Part shown: piece after piece, positions 11,293-22,511 of the stretch
How positions within the stretch are numbered: position 1 is the first letter of the stretch
Layout: the number at the start of each line of letters is the position of its first letter
From: Paramacrobiotus metropolitanus
Taxonomy: Eukaryota > Tardigrada > Eutardigrada > Parachela > Macrobiotidae
NCBI RefSeq assembly: GCF_019649055.1
Contig: NW_026570269.1
Coordinates: 868,001 to 932,000 of the forward strand
DNA: 64,000 bases
Direction of reading: 5' to 3'
Notes under the pieces: generated by a model
Seen by the model: only the letters and a program-made list of their open reading frames with translations
What the model was told of the DNA's origin: nothing
Database searches by the model: none
Program-made: the position numbers and the translations under genes

Positions 11293-12549
11293 ATGTCCAC
11301 CTGGAATAGTCTCATCCTGGCGGTGTCTTGCGCCGCCGCCCTGGTTACCGCCGCACCGCCTGGACCGACGGAAACCCAACAGCCGGCCAAGATGCAGCTG
11401 CACGTCAGCGCCGGTCATCCCAATACACCGACCAATCACCACAACCCTCCTCCTTCCAATCCCGTCGTCGTGCCCAATCCCAACATTAACCAGCAGAGCC
11501 ATCATGAAGCGGGTCCAGTGGCGGCTGGAGCGACCAACTATGAATCCTATTCTCCAGGGTAGCGCTTTGATCTTTCGTACGTATGTCTCTTGATAACAGT
11601 CAGTTTCGGTTACATTGCAGCTACAGTGGTGGCGGTAGCAATTATGGTGGCGGTGCGGAATACAGCAGTGACAATTATGGATTTGATTGTTATGGAAAGA
11701 AGCCCGCTCTTTATGGCGATGCCAATTATGACTGTACGTACGATAAAAAGTCCTACAAAGCAAATTTACGAAAAACGGATAACGGGTTACATATGGTTTA
11801 TTGCCATAAAATATTAAATTTTTACAACAAAATTTACTGCTTGGAAAACGCGTCTTAAATATTACAGCTACTACATTCTAGCGCAGATTTTCCACTAAGC
11901 TCCCGTACGAGTACTACTACATTTTCAAGCAATTAATTACTATTGTGAATTATTTTTTTGCTTTTGTTGTCGTATGCAGTATTGTCATATGCAGTACTGA
12001 ATATTTATTTGTGGTTTTATTAATTTTGATTATCGCTTTATTGGAATAAATAACCACTGCTGTATTGTTGGATTAAATAACCTTACAGCACTTACTGCAT
12101 GCAGCAAGTTGTCGAAGAATGTGGGATGCTGGAATTGGTTGCAACAATTTTCATCACAACAAAACTTTTAAGCGGGTAATTTACGTGTCCATTGTAGGCA
12201 GGATATACCATGTATGCCAAGCCGATGGACGATCGGACACAATTAAGTGTCCAAAGTGGACAAGATTTAACAACTACCTGGGCATCTGTGACTGGCACTT
12301 TAAGGTACAAGTGTTATTAGCTCTTGTGTGGAGATGTTTGCATTTATTGACTCAGTTAATATGTGCTTGAGAAAGGTCAAGACGGTGTCACGATTTCAGC
12401 AATATTATCATAATATTCAAATAACTTTTGGTTTTTTTTAGGTGGACAATTACTGCAACCCTCTGCCCGATTACAAAGGTGATGGTTATGGATCTGGCTA
12501 CAGCCAAGGCGGTTCTGGAGGCTATCAACAAGGCGGCGGTGGATATTAA
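11293..12549 (+). CDS. Secreted CBM14 chitin-binding protein, Gly/Tyr/Gln-rich (paralogue A)
   Basis: Four exons: 11293-11558, 11621-11733, 12198-12304, 12442-12549; about 197 aa. The signal peptide ends near ..CAAALVTAAP. A Pro/Asn/His-rich spacer and a short Gly/Ser/Tyr stretch precede a single CBM14 domain: FDCYG, ANYDC-RIYHVCQADG, KCPKWTRFNNYLGICDW, DNYC (six cysteines, with the family's typical C..FN..LG.CDW block). The tail is GSGYSQGGSGGYQQGGGGY. Intron 2 interrupts the cysteine codon of NYDC after its first base. Paralogue B at 13910 encodes the matching NYDCRIFHVCQADG stretch without an intron there, which confirms this splice choice. It is likely a structural chitin-matrix protein. 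A TATA/initiator promoter lies just upstream. Confidence 0.87.
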
Positions 12550-13909
12550 TTATGTGGTTTTCACTTGATCTCACTGCCAAAATATTATGTGGTCATTCCT
12601 AAAAGCCGAAATAGTCTCTTTTGTAGTAGCGAATTTTTTTGATATGCGTTTCACTATCGGTGTACGTTACTTACCAAAATCTGCGTCTAACTGCCGTCAC
12701 CCGAAAAGATTTCGGTAATTTATTTGTCAGGCATATGTGATAAATCAACAATTGTAAAACAGCATGCATGATTGATTGCTAACAGGATCGCATCCTTGTG
12801 TGCATCACACAATTACAAAGTTACTTACACAGTTGCTTATATATGCAGATACTTTTAAATTACAATAATTGTGCGATATATTCTGTATGCAATGGTGTTA
12901 CGCAAGGTCATAAATTATATGAATGATGTATCACCAAAATAATTTCTTTACTTTAAATTTAGGAGTATAATATTAAGTGCACCAAATTTCGAAAGGAGCG
13001 CACCGATCAAACTGTGGTACGGTCAGCGGTCACTTTAAAGAAGCTACCGTACATCTGATTAAACAATCACTGCAAAATGATAATACAGGTAACTGATGTA
13101 GTTGATTTCATGTTGGTCGCATTTTTGCACCTTGTGTTAAATTTCCTATGCACTACAGAGCCTTTCAAAACAGCAACAAAAAACTGTGAAATTGTTCTGT
13201 GACATATGAAAAAGGTCACTGCGGAAGATCGCATTATATCCATGCACCTGTGTACTAACTTATCCTTGCCATTCAGTTTTGCATTAAATTGGCTAAGTTA
13301 GATATGCAAGATGTCGACTCGGGTAGTAGCATTATAAACTAAATAAGCCACTAATTCAATCCAAAACAGATGCCAGCTTTTATACAAAACAATGCTGGCC
13401 ATGATCATCTGAGACTGTGAGCATGGATGCGACCGCAGTAAAGTCTAACTGGTTAGAACGGACGAATAATCTTTAAGACAACGTCCTTATCCTTGCACGG
13501 TCTGTTATATATTTAGGTGTCATTGTAAGCGCACCCCGTAGGACCGCAAAACAAAAGTTACCTTACTGATGAGCCAATGAATTTTACGTCAATTATGATT
13601 ATGAGTATCTGCACGGTTTAACCATATATACAAACTGTTTATTCCGACGACCGTAGCTCTCCTCGAATGGGCATTAAGCTGTTGCGCATTAGCACAACTT
13701 AACACTCGTCAGCCTCTTGACAATGTCCATATATCAATTTTAGAATTTGTTTAGTCAACACCTGGTTAGCATTACGCACAACCAGGAAGTACTTAAACCG
13801 GGGGCCGGTTAGAATGTCTCGCCACCGTTGTCTTATCAGCATAACTATTTCGTTGCAAACGTTTTCGGTAGTGCAGCTTCCGTCGCAACGGTTCGTAGAT
13901 TTTTAGAAG
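12550..13909. other. Intergenic spacer between CBM14 paralogues A and B
   Basis: AT-rich, 1.36 kb. No coding exon, repeat or RNA gene recognised. No clear TATA box at the expected distance from the ATG at 13910. Confidence 0.5.
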
Positions 13910-15115
13910 ATGCGGTCCATTATAGTGCTCACGTTATGCCTGGCGACTATGTCCAGTGTACGGTCGGAAGGTAAAACCAGCAACGGCAATGCGGGGTCGG
14001 CGCAGCCCAATATGGAGATACCTCTACAGGCAGCGGCCAGCAGCCATTCCAAACAGCTGAGGTATTGTAGTGCTATTTACCTTAATTTAAGCACTTAACG
14101 AGTTTTTCATTAGAAATATCCCTGTAGACTTTCACTTGAGGAAGCCCATACTAACAGTATTTCTGCTAGGTATTTATTTTATTTATCATATCTCATTTTG
14201 ATAGCTAGTGGCTTGACCTTTTGTGTGTGGATTTGATTAAAATTCTGCCGAACGTAAAGGTTATGAGGCTAAAATATGGAAACGTGCATATAAAATATTT
14301 CAGATCTGGAGGGTACAGCATGCAGAATTACGGTTCCCTGCAGAATTATGGCGGAAATTCTGACAGCTACGGTGGAAATGGGTACGCTCATGCAGATGTT
14401 ACAAATATCAGTCGTAGTATAAACAAATGATATCCGAGTCTGCAACCTGTCATGAAAAACTCCAAAGTGGAATGTATTTAGAGGTTACGAATCATCCCCT
14501 CTCGCTTACGGATTTAATTGTTATGGACGAGCACCGGCGCTGTATGGTGATGGGAATTACGATTGCCGCATCTTCCATGTGTGCCAAGCTGATGGACGCC
14601 AAGACACCTTGTACTGTCCGAAAAAGACCCGTTTCAATAATTACCTCGGCGTGTGCGATTGGGAAGACAAGGTACGGAGTAAACGTAGGAATTTCTATTG
14701 TATTCCCAATACATTCATAATAATAAGTTAATTTTATTTTACGGCTCTAATTGGTAAGGATACAACGGATGGGTGCTCGCATACGCATACTTATCTGTAC
14801 AGATAGTTTTTTTCTCGTGGTCTGAGAAAACCGTGGCTCGTAAATATGAAATTTTAGGGATGAACTGTACGCATCGCCATATTCACAATAATTTAAAGCA
14901 AATGTGTTTCCAAATTTTCAATATTCGACACGCTTTTTCTCTTTCAACAGATTGACCGCACTTGCATGCCCTTATACAAAGAGGAGTACAGTTACAACGG
15001 AAACAGTTATGGATCGCAGAACTACGAACAAGGCGGATATGGTGAGCAACAAGGATACAGCGGCCGTCGCAGCGACTACGGTGGATCGCGAAGCCAGTAT
15101 CGACGCCGACGATAA
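13910..15115 (+). CDS. Secreted CBM14 chitin-binding protein, Gly/Tyr/Gln-rich (paralogue B)
   Basis: Four exons: 13910-14061, 14304-14381, 14482-14671, 14951-15115; about 194 aa. The signal peptide (MRSIIVLTLCLATMSSVRS) is followed by a short spacer and a Tyr/Gly/Asn/Gln-rich segment. The CBM14 domain reads GFNCYG, GNYDCRIFHVCQADG, YCPKKTRFNNYLGVCDW, DRTC. The tail is Gly/Tyr/Gln/Arg-rich, ending SQYRRRR. The core domain is very similar to paralogue A, and the last intron is phase 0 at the same place after CDW, but B lacks A's intron in the NYDC codon and has an extra one in the Gly-rich segment. Probable role: an extracellular chitin-associated structural protein. It converges with the PARS2 gene, whose stop lies 224 bp away. 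Confidence 0.87.
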
Positions 15116-15338
15116 ACGGTTTTTTATGTTTTTTACTTTCAAATGCAACAACACGCTGGGCTTTTCGACGAACATTATTTAAATCGTCGCAAACCGTTTT
15201 ACACACAAACCCTTTCATATTTGCTCAATCAGGTAACGAGTGTTCGACATGTTTTGCTGTGAAAAAGCATTTTATACAGATAAAAAATCCCCGAAAGTCA
15301 ACAATCAGTTGTAAACATCACAAAAGAGCTGGTGACCT

Positions 15339-17843
15339 CTACCTTATTTTACTAAAATTAACCGGCTCATTTGCGCGTTCTGCCGCACCATGGTTGGTGA
15401 GATCACTACTGTATCGCAGAAAACTAATCAGTTCCTGCAAGAGAAACGTAAATCTTTGTCGCGGATCGTGACCACAATGAACCTCAAATTTTGGCTGCTG
15501 CGCCATTGCCTGTAAGGATAATACCCAATGATCAGGCCAGAAATCTGTGACAAAAATTTAATTAACAAAATGCAGTGGCAACGAATCAGCCACTCACCTC
15601 TTTGCCAACAATAACAACAACCGGATATCCCGTTTTATTAGCATCATTCAAACGCCGTCCAATGGTCAAATCATCCCGATCATCACATAGAACATCTCCG
15701 GCGATTTCCGGCAATTCGCTCAAAGTATCGCACAAGATTTGAGTCAATGGGCCAATGGCACTTGCTTCTTTACTGCCGGACTAAGACAACAAGATCTGGT
15801 AATCGATGTTTGTCAACACTGTCTAAGCGAACGCGCGTGCGTACTTTAGGCGAAACAACGCACACTTTATACGGCGCAATGCGTAGTGGCCATCGGACCT
15901 GTTCCGCCGACGAAAGACATTCCACCGCACTAGCCACTAACCGCGTAACACCGATCCCAAAGCATCCCATAATAAGCGGCCTAAACAGAGAAAAGAAAAG
16001 CAGTCCGTGTAAATTTTCTTTCGTAACCGCACAGCATGGGAAATGATACCGGGATTTTCCGTCGACGTCGACGAAATTAGCTTTGAATGCTTTCGAGTAC
16101 CGTTCGCCCAAGAGGAAAGCATGGGCTACCTCCATTGCGTGCACTTTGTTAAAGCTGTTCTCAATGGAACAAGAGGGGCATTTCACGGGGCCTGATTTAG
16201 CGGAATCTATTGTTAAAAAATAATGTAAAATGTTCAGCGTTCAATGGTTTTACAAGCTACGTAGTTATTCCAGAGCAAAACATGCTCGTACAGTCCCACC
16301 TATGACAATTTCTTCGTTGCATGCCGCATTGCACCTCTGACAGATCCAAAGCAGATCTTCGCCGACAGACTCACAGGGAAGAAGGAATTCGTGGGACTCC
16401 GAACCCCCCATGGCACCGGTGCTGGCGGAAGCTACAAAACATATGTATGGAGCGCACATGCAGCCAGCAAAAAACGAAAATCCGCTCGCCAACCTTTAAT
16501 ATACTGGACACTCAATGTTTTCAAAATCCTTTCATAGGCAGAACAAACTGCGTTATAACTTTCCCTTGCGCTGGTTTCGGACGTATCAAAAGTATATAAA
16601 TCTAGAAAAAGAATACAAAAAATAATACACAATGGGGTACTTCCAGAAAATCTACGAAAACTTTGAACCAGCACACCTTTCATCAAAAACTCTCGCGCTC
16701 GCAAAACCCCATGCTTGGGCTTCATTTCATCTCGGAATTTTGTGGAAATCTATCACATTTGTTGGACCACTGAAGTCATCATCAATAAAGCCAGCCACAA
16801 TACCTGATACAGACGTAATGGGAAGCGCTTTCGCGATGGATGGTGCAAGCTAGAAGCAACAAGTGAAGTGATGCATTCCTCGTGTGTCTGCAATGCAGAT
16901 ATAAGACATCGTAAAAATCATAAAACACACGGAGCATTTTATTCGAATACTCGCATTAAATCTCAGCTAAATATTTAAAGTCAAAAACAATTAACGATAT
17001 AATTTTCAAGGGAATTTTACTGATTACTGAATCAAGTGTCAAATTTCCGTCAAAATCTGGTTAGCACACAAAATTAAATCTGATAATGTACGTTAAAAAG
17101 CGCTATCATTGACGTAAAGGAAGGTGAACTCAAGCCCGTAATTGTAAGAATAATGACCGATTTTTCCAAATAAAAATACAGTAGCAAAGCAAGTGACACA
17201 AATGTGTTACTTAAGAAACATCCATTATTAATTTACTTACAGGTGCTACACACAAATCCCTTCCTACACGATCCTTCGCTCGGAAAAGCTCCCCACCAAA
17301 CGTCTGCCACCTGCCTGCAGAATCACAAGCAAATAATCCAAAATCACTCTTCGGCGCTCCACATTATCCCAACCAACCAGACGTTTTCCAAATGGAGGCA
17401 TCCTGCAGACAAGGCATCCACAATTTCTGGCATCCAATCGCGCGCATCTCCTCATCGATGATACGAATGAGCTTCTCCAACGATCTCATAAATAATGGTA
17501 GCAGATTGAAAGTTCCGGTTGAATGCGCGGGACAGATCATGCCGGTCTCCAGTAAAAGCTGTGAGAAACCAGATTACCAGAACTGCAACTGTAGTTACCA
17601 ATACTGCACAATGCACACCCAGGACAATTTACTGCAGCCCTCTGAGTCTCTGACTACCTTCTGACTTTTGGAAACCATACCACCCGGAGCACTTTCAAGG
17701 GATTTTCCGTATTCTGGAGCAATGCACGGCTGGAAGGTCTCCGACATCCGTGCATAATGCAATCTGCGAGAGTTCGTGAATGCATTTCGTGAGGCACGGA
17801 AGTTTTGGCATACAGACACTCCAAACGAGGCACGAGCAACCAT
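15339..17843 (-). CDS. PARS2: Mitochondrial prolyl-tRNA synthetase
   Basis: Eleven exons: 17843-17658, 17558-17378, 17314-17241, 16887-16804, 16749-16677, 16601-16494, 16431-16300, 16206-16050, 15980-15845, 15780-15598, 15509-15339; about 494 aa (vertebrate PARS2 is about 475). It charges mitochondrial tRNA-Pro with proline. Marks of the family: an Arg/Ser-rich N-terminus fitting a mitochondrial presequence, GRWQTFGGELFRAKDR, APTHEEC (motif near residue 146, usually GPTHEEA), KFRDEMKPKHGVLRAREFLMK, MGGSESHEFLLP, a CPSC zinc-type pair, VAHAFLLGERYS, MGCFGIGVTR (about 335-344), then the anticodon-binding domain with DLTIGRRLNDANKTGYP. All phases join without gaps. The start is taken at 17843; in-frame ATGs at 17864 and 17882 are alternatives. 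The LTR element begins 226 bp upstream. Confidence 0.95.
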
Positions 17844-18068
17844 CGCAGCGTTGTTAGGATGCATACAAATTACGGCAACCAACCACTAATCAGTTCAAAA
17901 GATTTGCGCATAAAAATGCGAAATAAGGATCATCAAATCAACAAATTATATAATGTGAATCCGTGGTAGTTACTCGTGTTTCATCCGATGATTAAAATTT
18001 TCAGTTTTAGTGAAAAACGTACTTTACCATGGTTAGTAGTCCATAAAATGAAACTCTACAGTACATAC

Positions 18069-18500
18069 TGTAGCGATAGTATTTGTACGAACGATAAGAC
18101 CGCCCAGTTATGATGAATCATTCCATCGCGTTATGAATTTGTCCACTTTACCGGCTAGTTTCCTTTCTCATGGACTTCTAGAATTCAGTCTTGTGCTCAG
18201 CTTGCTACAGCTTGCATCTACTTGATTGTTCCTCTTGCTGAAACCCTTGCTTACAACCTTGCTGTGTTCTTGATTCCCTTGTCATTAAACATGCCTTGAG
18301 TTACGTTGTTGCGTTTGACCGCTTGGGATGAACTAGCGTCATCCCAATCGGAGCCACCTGTGTAATTGTGTACATCAGTAAGAGCGTCCTCGGCCAGCAT
18401 CGTTGCCGGCCGTGCCACCTTTCACACCAACAGCCGTTTAATCGTGGTAAAGGCTGATCGCCACCCCACTAGAACAGTAGCCAGATAGGCCACTGTTACA
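18069..18500 (+). repeat. 5' LTR
   Basis: 432 bp, beginning TGTAGCGATAG and ending GGCCACTGTTACA, preceded by the target-site copy ATAC. Directly after it, TGGCGCTCCTG (18501-18511) starts with the TGG expected of a tRNA primer-binding site; the tRNA was not identified. Confidence 0.92.
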
Positions 18501-18958
18501 TGGCGCTCCTGTAAAGAACCATTCCACCTGGACGCCTGCAGCCTGTACCAGCGATTTTCGTAACATCGCCACTTCCGACACCAACCAGCGGAAGTCCCGG
18601 AACGGATAGCCGTTTCGTGAGTGTTACAGTGACAGTTAAAGCCGTGAAATTTGCTTTGTTTGGTCTTGATACATTAATAACATCAAAGTTTATATTAATT
18701 TTCCGAACGCTAAATTAATTAACATCACTGTTCCTGTTGCGATGCCATTTTATCAGAATATATTAAAACTGCAAATATAGAAAAATAATTTTTGCTGCAT
18801 TATTTGTTCGCGCTTTGGCTAACCGTTATATTACCGTTGTTCACCCGGCGCCGCTGTGCCGCCGTGGTCTGGTTCGCGCCAAAACTTCCTTGTGTATCGT
18901 AAACACTGGTCTAGATGCTCTGAGAGCACAACATTAACTGTCATGGTCCACCAGTTCA

Positions 18959-20799
18959 ATGGAATCTGAGGAAATAAATTTGCAGTCTCAGCTTGGTGAA
19001 CTCACCAAGGCGCAGTTGCAGGACATCAGCAACAGTCTAAACGTGTACATTAATCGGAAAGTCTCTAGGTCAGGTTATGTTGATAAATTATCTTCCTACA
19101 TGTTAAAGCACAACATTACTTTGCCGAACACTTGTATCAACAATGATAACACTGGAAAGATTAACGCGCTTTCCTGTCGACATTACACGCAGCGTCAACG
19201 TCTGCTGTCCAGTCTTGGTCCTCTGCCCAACCGGCCCGCAGCCTTACACATGCACCGTCAAGGGAAAACAGTGGACAGAGCGCAGTGCGTGGGAATACAG
19301 CATGCACTCACATCAGCCACACAGAACCGGTGCTTCGACACGACAGACTGGAGCAACGTTATAAACAGGAAGAAACAATAATTACCTTTTCAGATGATGA
19401 GCCTTCCGATGAGTCACTCACTCAAACTGCTTTGCACAGCGCTCCGTTAGCAACCGCACAGAGAGAGCATGCCGCGCACACAGCCGCGCAGCACGCCGCA
19501 TCCGCTCATACCGATACAAACATTACTACTGTACAACTGCCGCTTGATATTAACCGCTTGGTACAAGTGCTCGCGTTACAGTCGCGTTACGGATATACTG
19601 CAAAAGATTTCAATATTAAAGTCTTTAATGATACTCCTGATTATATTATCACTGCGTTCTTTCAACAATTCGAAAGAGCTGCTGACGCAATTGGATGGAG
19701 TTCAGAAGATAGAATTTGTATCTTACCTACATACTTTGGTGATAAAGCACGTCTGTATTTTGAGCGCAGTTGGCCCACATGTTCGAAATTAAATTATGAA
19801 GAGTGGAAATGCAAATTAATTGACCGCTTTTTCCCTATAGATTACTTAATGAAGAAACGCATTGAATTATCAAAAAAGGTGTTTAAGAAAGGGTCGGATA
19901 TAAAGACATTTCTGATTGATTTGGAAATTCTGTTTAACGAAATAGATCCTCAAATGTCTGATTCGCATAAACTTGTTGAACTTCACCGCGCATTTTACAG
20001 TATGCCAGAATACAGGAAATATCTTATAGTTTCTCGCGCAGTTACCTTCTCTGAAGCTCGTTCTGTACTTGAAAAAGTAGCTGCTGCCGACACCGCAGTA
20101 AACATTACTGTACAATCCGATCAGACTGAAATTAAACTCTCCGACACTTGTAACCGTCACAGTGACAACAGGGTTACCGACGCCCAGCGACACCGTACTC
20201 GCCAGGAACATTATAATGCTTCAGATGACCATCGGTCATCCAGCCCGAGACGGCATCTTGTACGTGCTGATTCCTATCACAGCCGTAGAAATACTAATGG
20301 CAACCGGTCACCCAGTGCGCACCGCCGCCGCTCACGTTCCCCGAATTACCGTGCTCAGCGCCGTCCCTGCTCGCCCGACAGCGATTACAGCGCTGATAAT
20401 CGCCGTACACATTACCGGGAACACCACAACCACACACTCGAGAGTGATCGTCGTTACACACATTATCGTGACCAGCACCGTAGTCCTTCGCCCAAACGTG
20501 ACTACACAAAATACTGTAATCGAAAAAATTACAATGCGGAAAAGAGAATACATCCTAAATTTATTGACTTCGACAGCTACAGATTAAATAATGGAAAATT
20601 GTTTTGTCCTAAATGTCTGGATTTCTTCCATTCGTATGGAGAATGCACCAACTACAGCACCAATGACAAATATACCATACCGCGTATATGCCCTGATGAC
20701 ATTAAAGTTAATGTTCAAGGAGAATATGACGATTACATTAACTGCACGGTGGAACGCAAAGGAACTTCATTTCTATTTAGTAGGCAGTGGAAAGAATGA
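18959..20799 (+). CDS. gag: Gag-like polyprotein of the LTR element (two overlapping frames)
   Basis: Two open frames overlap: 18959-19381 (140 codons) and 19285-20799. The first begins with a SAP-like helix-turn module (LTKAQLQDISNSL...YVDKLSSYM). The second carries the retrotransposon Gag core: FFQQFERAADAIGW, YFGDKARLYFERSW, YEEWKCKLIDRFFP, KGSDIKTFLIDLE. It is followed by a long Arg/His/Ser-rich nucleic-acid-binding tract and a Cys-containing segment (FCPKCLDFFHSYGEC) in place of a standard CCHC knuckle. The frames differ by one step, so expression would need -1 (or +2) frameshifting, splicing, or separate initiation; I see no obvious slippery heptamer. It forms the particle shell in related elements. 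Confidence 0.75.
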
Positions 20800-21603
20800 A
20801 CACCTACAGGAAAGGAGAAACGTACGGATATGACTATGTACCTCCCGTGTTTTACAGTGTTACGGAAATTAATCTCTACAGCAGCCGCTCAGATAACCCG
20901 GCATCTCGCTGCAGAAAATTGTTAGCCGAACAAAAAGCAGAAATGAACAAACCTGATCTGTTAAAACCGCGGACACCCTACATCACAAAATTAAACCAAA
21001 ATGTATCACATTCGACGAATTCCGCAGAAGGTGGAATTATGTGAGACATTACTGAGTGAAATTTTAACGGAACTGTTAACGCCTACATTACAACCGACAA
21101 CCGAGACTAAAGCATCTTCGCAGTCAACACACACTTCCGTTCTGCAAGAAGTGCCAAACATTAAATATTCGCCACCAATGATATTAAAAGAAAAATTAAA
21201 GGAAATGGTTTCCATAATACAAAGTATTCGCTTGTCTTCATTTTACCAGCGATTAATGAGACAAACGCATATTATTTTCCCAAACGCAACTGCACCGACA
21301 TCGCACGAAACCTCCACTACTTCCCCACAGCACCGGATAAACGCGGAAAATTTCCGGATACCGTGAGGGACCCCTTCCCAATCCCGGACATATCCAGCGG
21401 AACCTGATTGTAGGATTCTTCCGATCGCCGGATGGATTCTCGTGGTAGTTCAACGTGAGGGACCACCACGCCGTACGTTAAGGATCATCCCGGACCATTG
21501 TGTTGTATACTTACTAATTCCTAACGCTTTATTTTCCTGTTTTCTTATTCTTTTGTTTTGTTGTCTTGATGAGACAGGTATATCTCATCGCTACCGTGAG
21601 GGA
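20800..21603 (+). other. 3' interior of the LTR element
   Basis: Two short open frames (20787-21044 and 21001-21366) show no recognisable pol or env domain. The octamer GTGAGGGA occurs three times (21363-21370, 21455-21462 and 21596-21603). The last copy abuts the 3' LTR, so it is the likely polypurine tract. Confidence 0.5.
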
Positions 21604-22035
21604 TGTAGCGATAGTATTTGTACGAACGATAAGACCGCCCAGTTATGATGAATCATTCCATCGCGTTATGAATTTGTCCACTTTACCGGCTAGTTTCCTT
21701 TCTCATGGACTTCTAGAATTCAGTCTTGTGCTCAGCTTGCTACAGCTTGCATCTACTTGATTGTTCCTCTTGCTGAAACCCTTGCTTACAACCTTGCTGT
21801 GTTCTTGATTCCCTTGTCATTAAACATGCCTTGAGTTACGTTGTTGCGTTTGACCGCTTGGGATGAACTAGCGTCATCCCAATCGGAGCCACCTGTGTAA
21901 TTGTGTACATCAGTAAGAGCGTCCTCGGCCAGCATCGTTGCCGGCCGTGCCACCTTTCACACCAACAGCCGTTTAATCGTGGTAAAGGCTGATCGCCACC
22001 CCACTAGAACAGTAGCCAGATAGGCCACTGTTACA
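21604..22035 (+). repeat. 3' LTR
   Basis: 432 bp, apparently identical to the 5' LTR, followed by the target-site copy ATAC. Confidence 0.92.
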
Positions 22036-22039
22036 ATAC

Positions 22040-22511
22040 TGTAGACAGTAGTGTTCACTAGATTTCCGGTAACCCGAGCGGGCGACGCGACAATGTGGAA
22101 ACAAGTTCAAACAACAACGCCGAGATCATTTAATTCGCTATCTTCTACCTTAAAAAATAAAAACCACTTCAAAAATCAGATCATTGTTTTTATTATTTCT
22201 TGCCAGTATACCATTCTCGCATTTAAAAAAAACCGAATACCAATAGCACCATAAAAATTATAAAAGAAAATGAACTGAAGATATCCATGATTTGTAAAAG
22301 ATTCGCCATAAAAAATACTGTAAACGCAAGATCCTAATTATCACTCAATTCACTGTCCGTAAAATTAGAAACTCTAATAAAAAGCCTATCCACATGAGCC
22401 GAAATTAACTTTCGCATCAGGTATAAAAATTACTACTGGGTAGTCAGAAATCATCAAAGGCAATCGAACCCTCTATTTCCCTCACGTCAACCAAAACAAG
22501 GAAGTTGCTTT
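22040..22511. other. Intergenic spacer, 3' side of the BTB gene
   Basis: No gene seen. TTTATT at 22188-22193 is an AATAAA on the minus strand, about 320 bp beyond the BTB-gene stop, and may be its poly(A) signal. Confidence 0.35.

Larger units (their letters stand above)
18069..22035 (+). mobile_element. Complete LTR retrotransposon, Gag-only (TR-GAG-like, probably Ty3/gypsy-derived)
   Basis: Two 432-bp direct repeats (18069-18500 and 21604-22035) appear identical base for base and have TG...CA ends. They are flanked by a 4-bp target duplication, ATAC at 18065-18068 and 22036-22039. The 3.1-kb interior encodes a Gag-like protein, but I find no protease, reverse transcriptase, RNase H or integrase motif in any frame. 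Identical LTRs imply a recent insertion. It must use proteins from an autonomous relative. It lies between the 5' end of PARS2 and the 3' end of the BTB gene. Confidence 0.92.
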
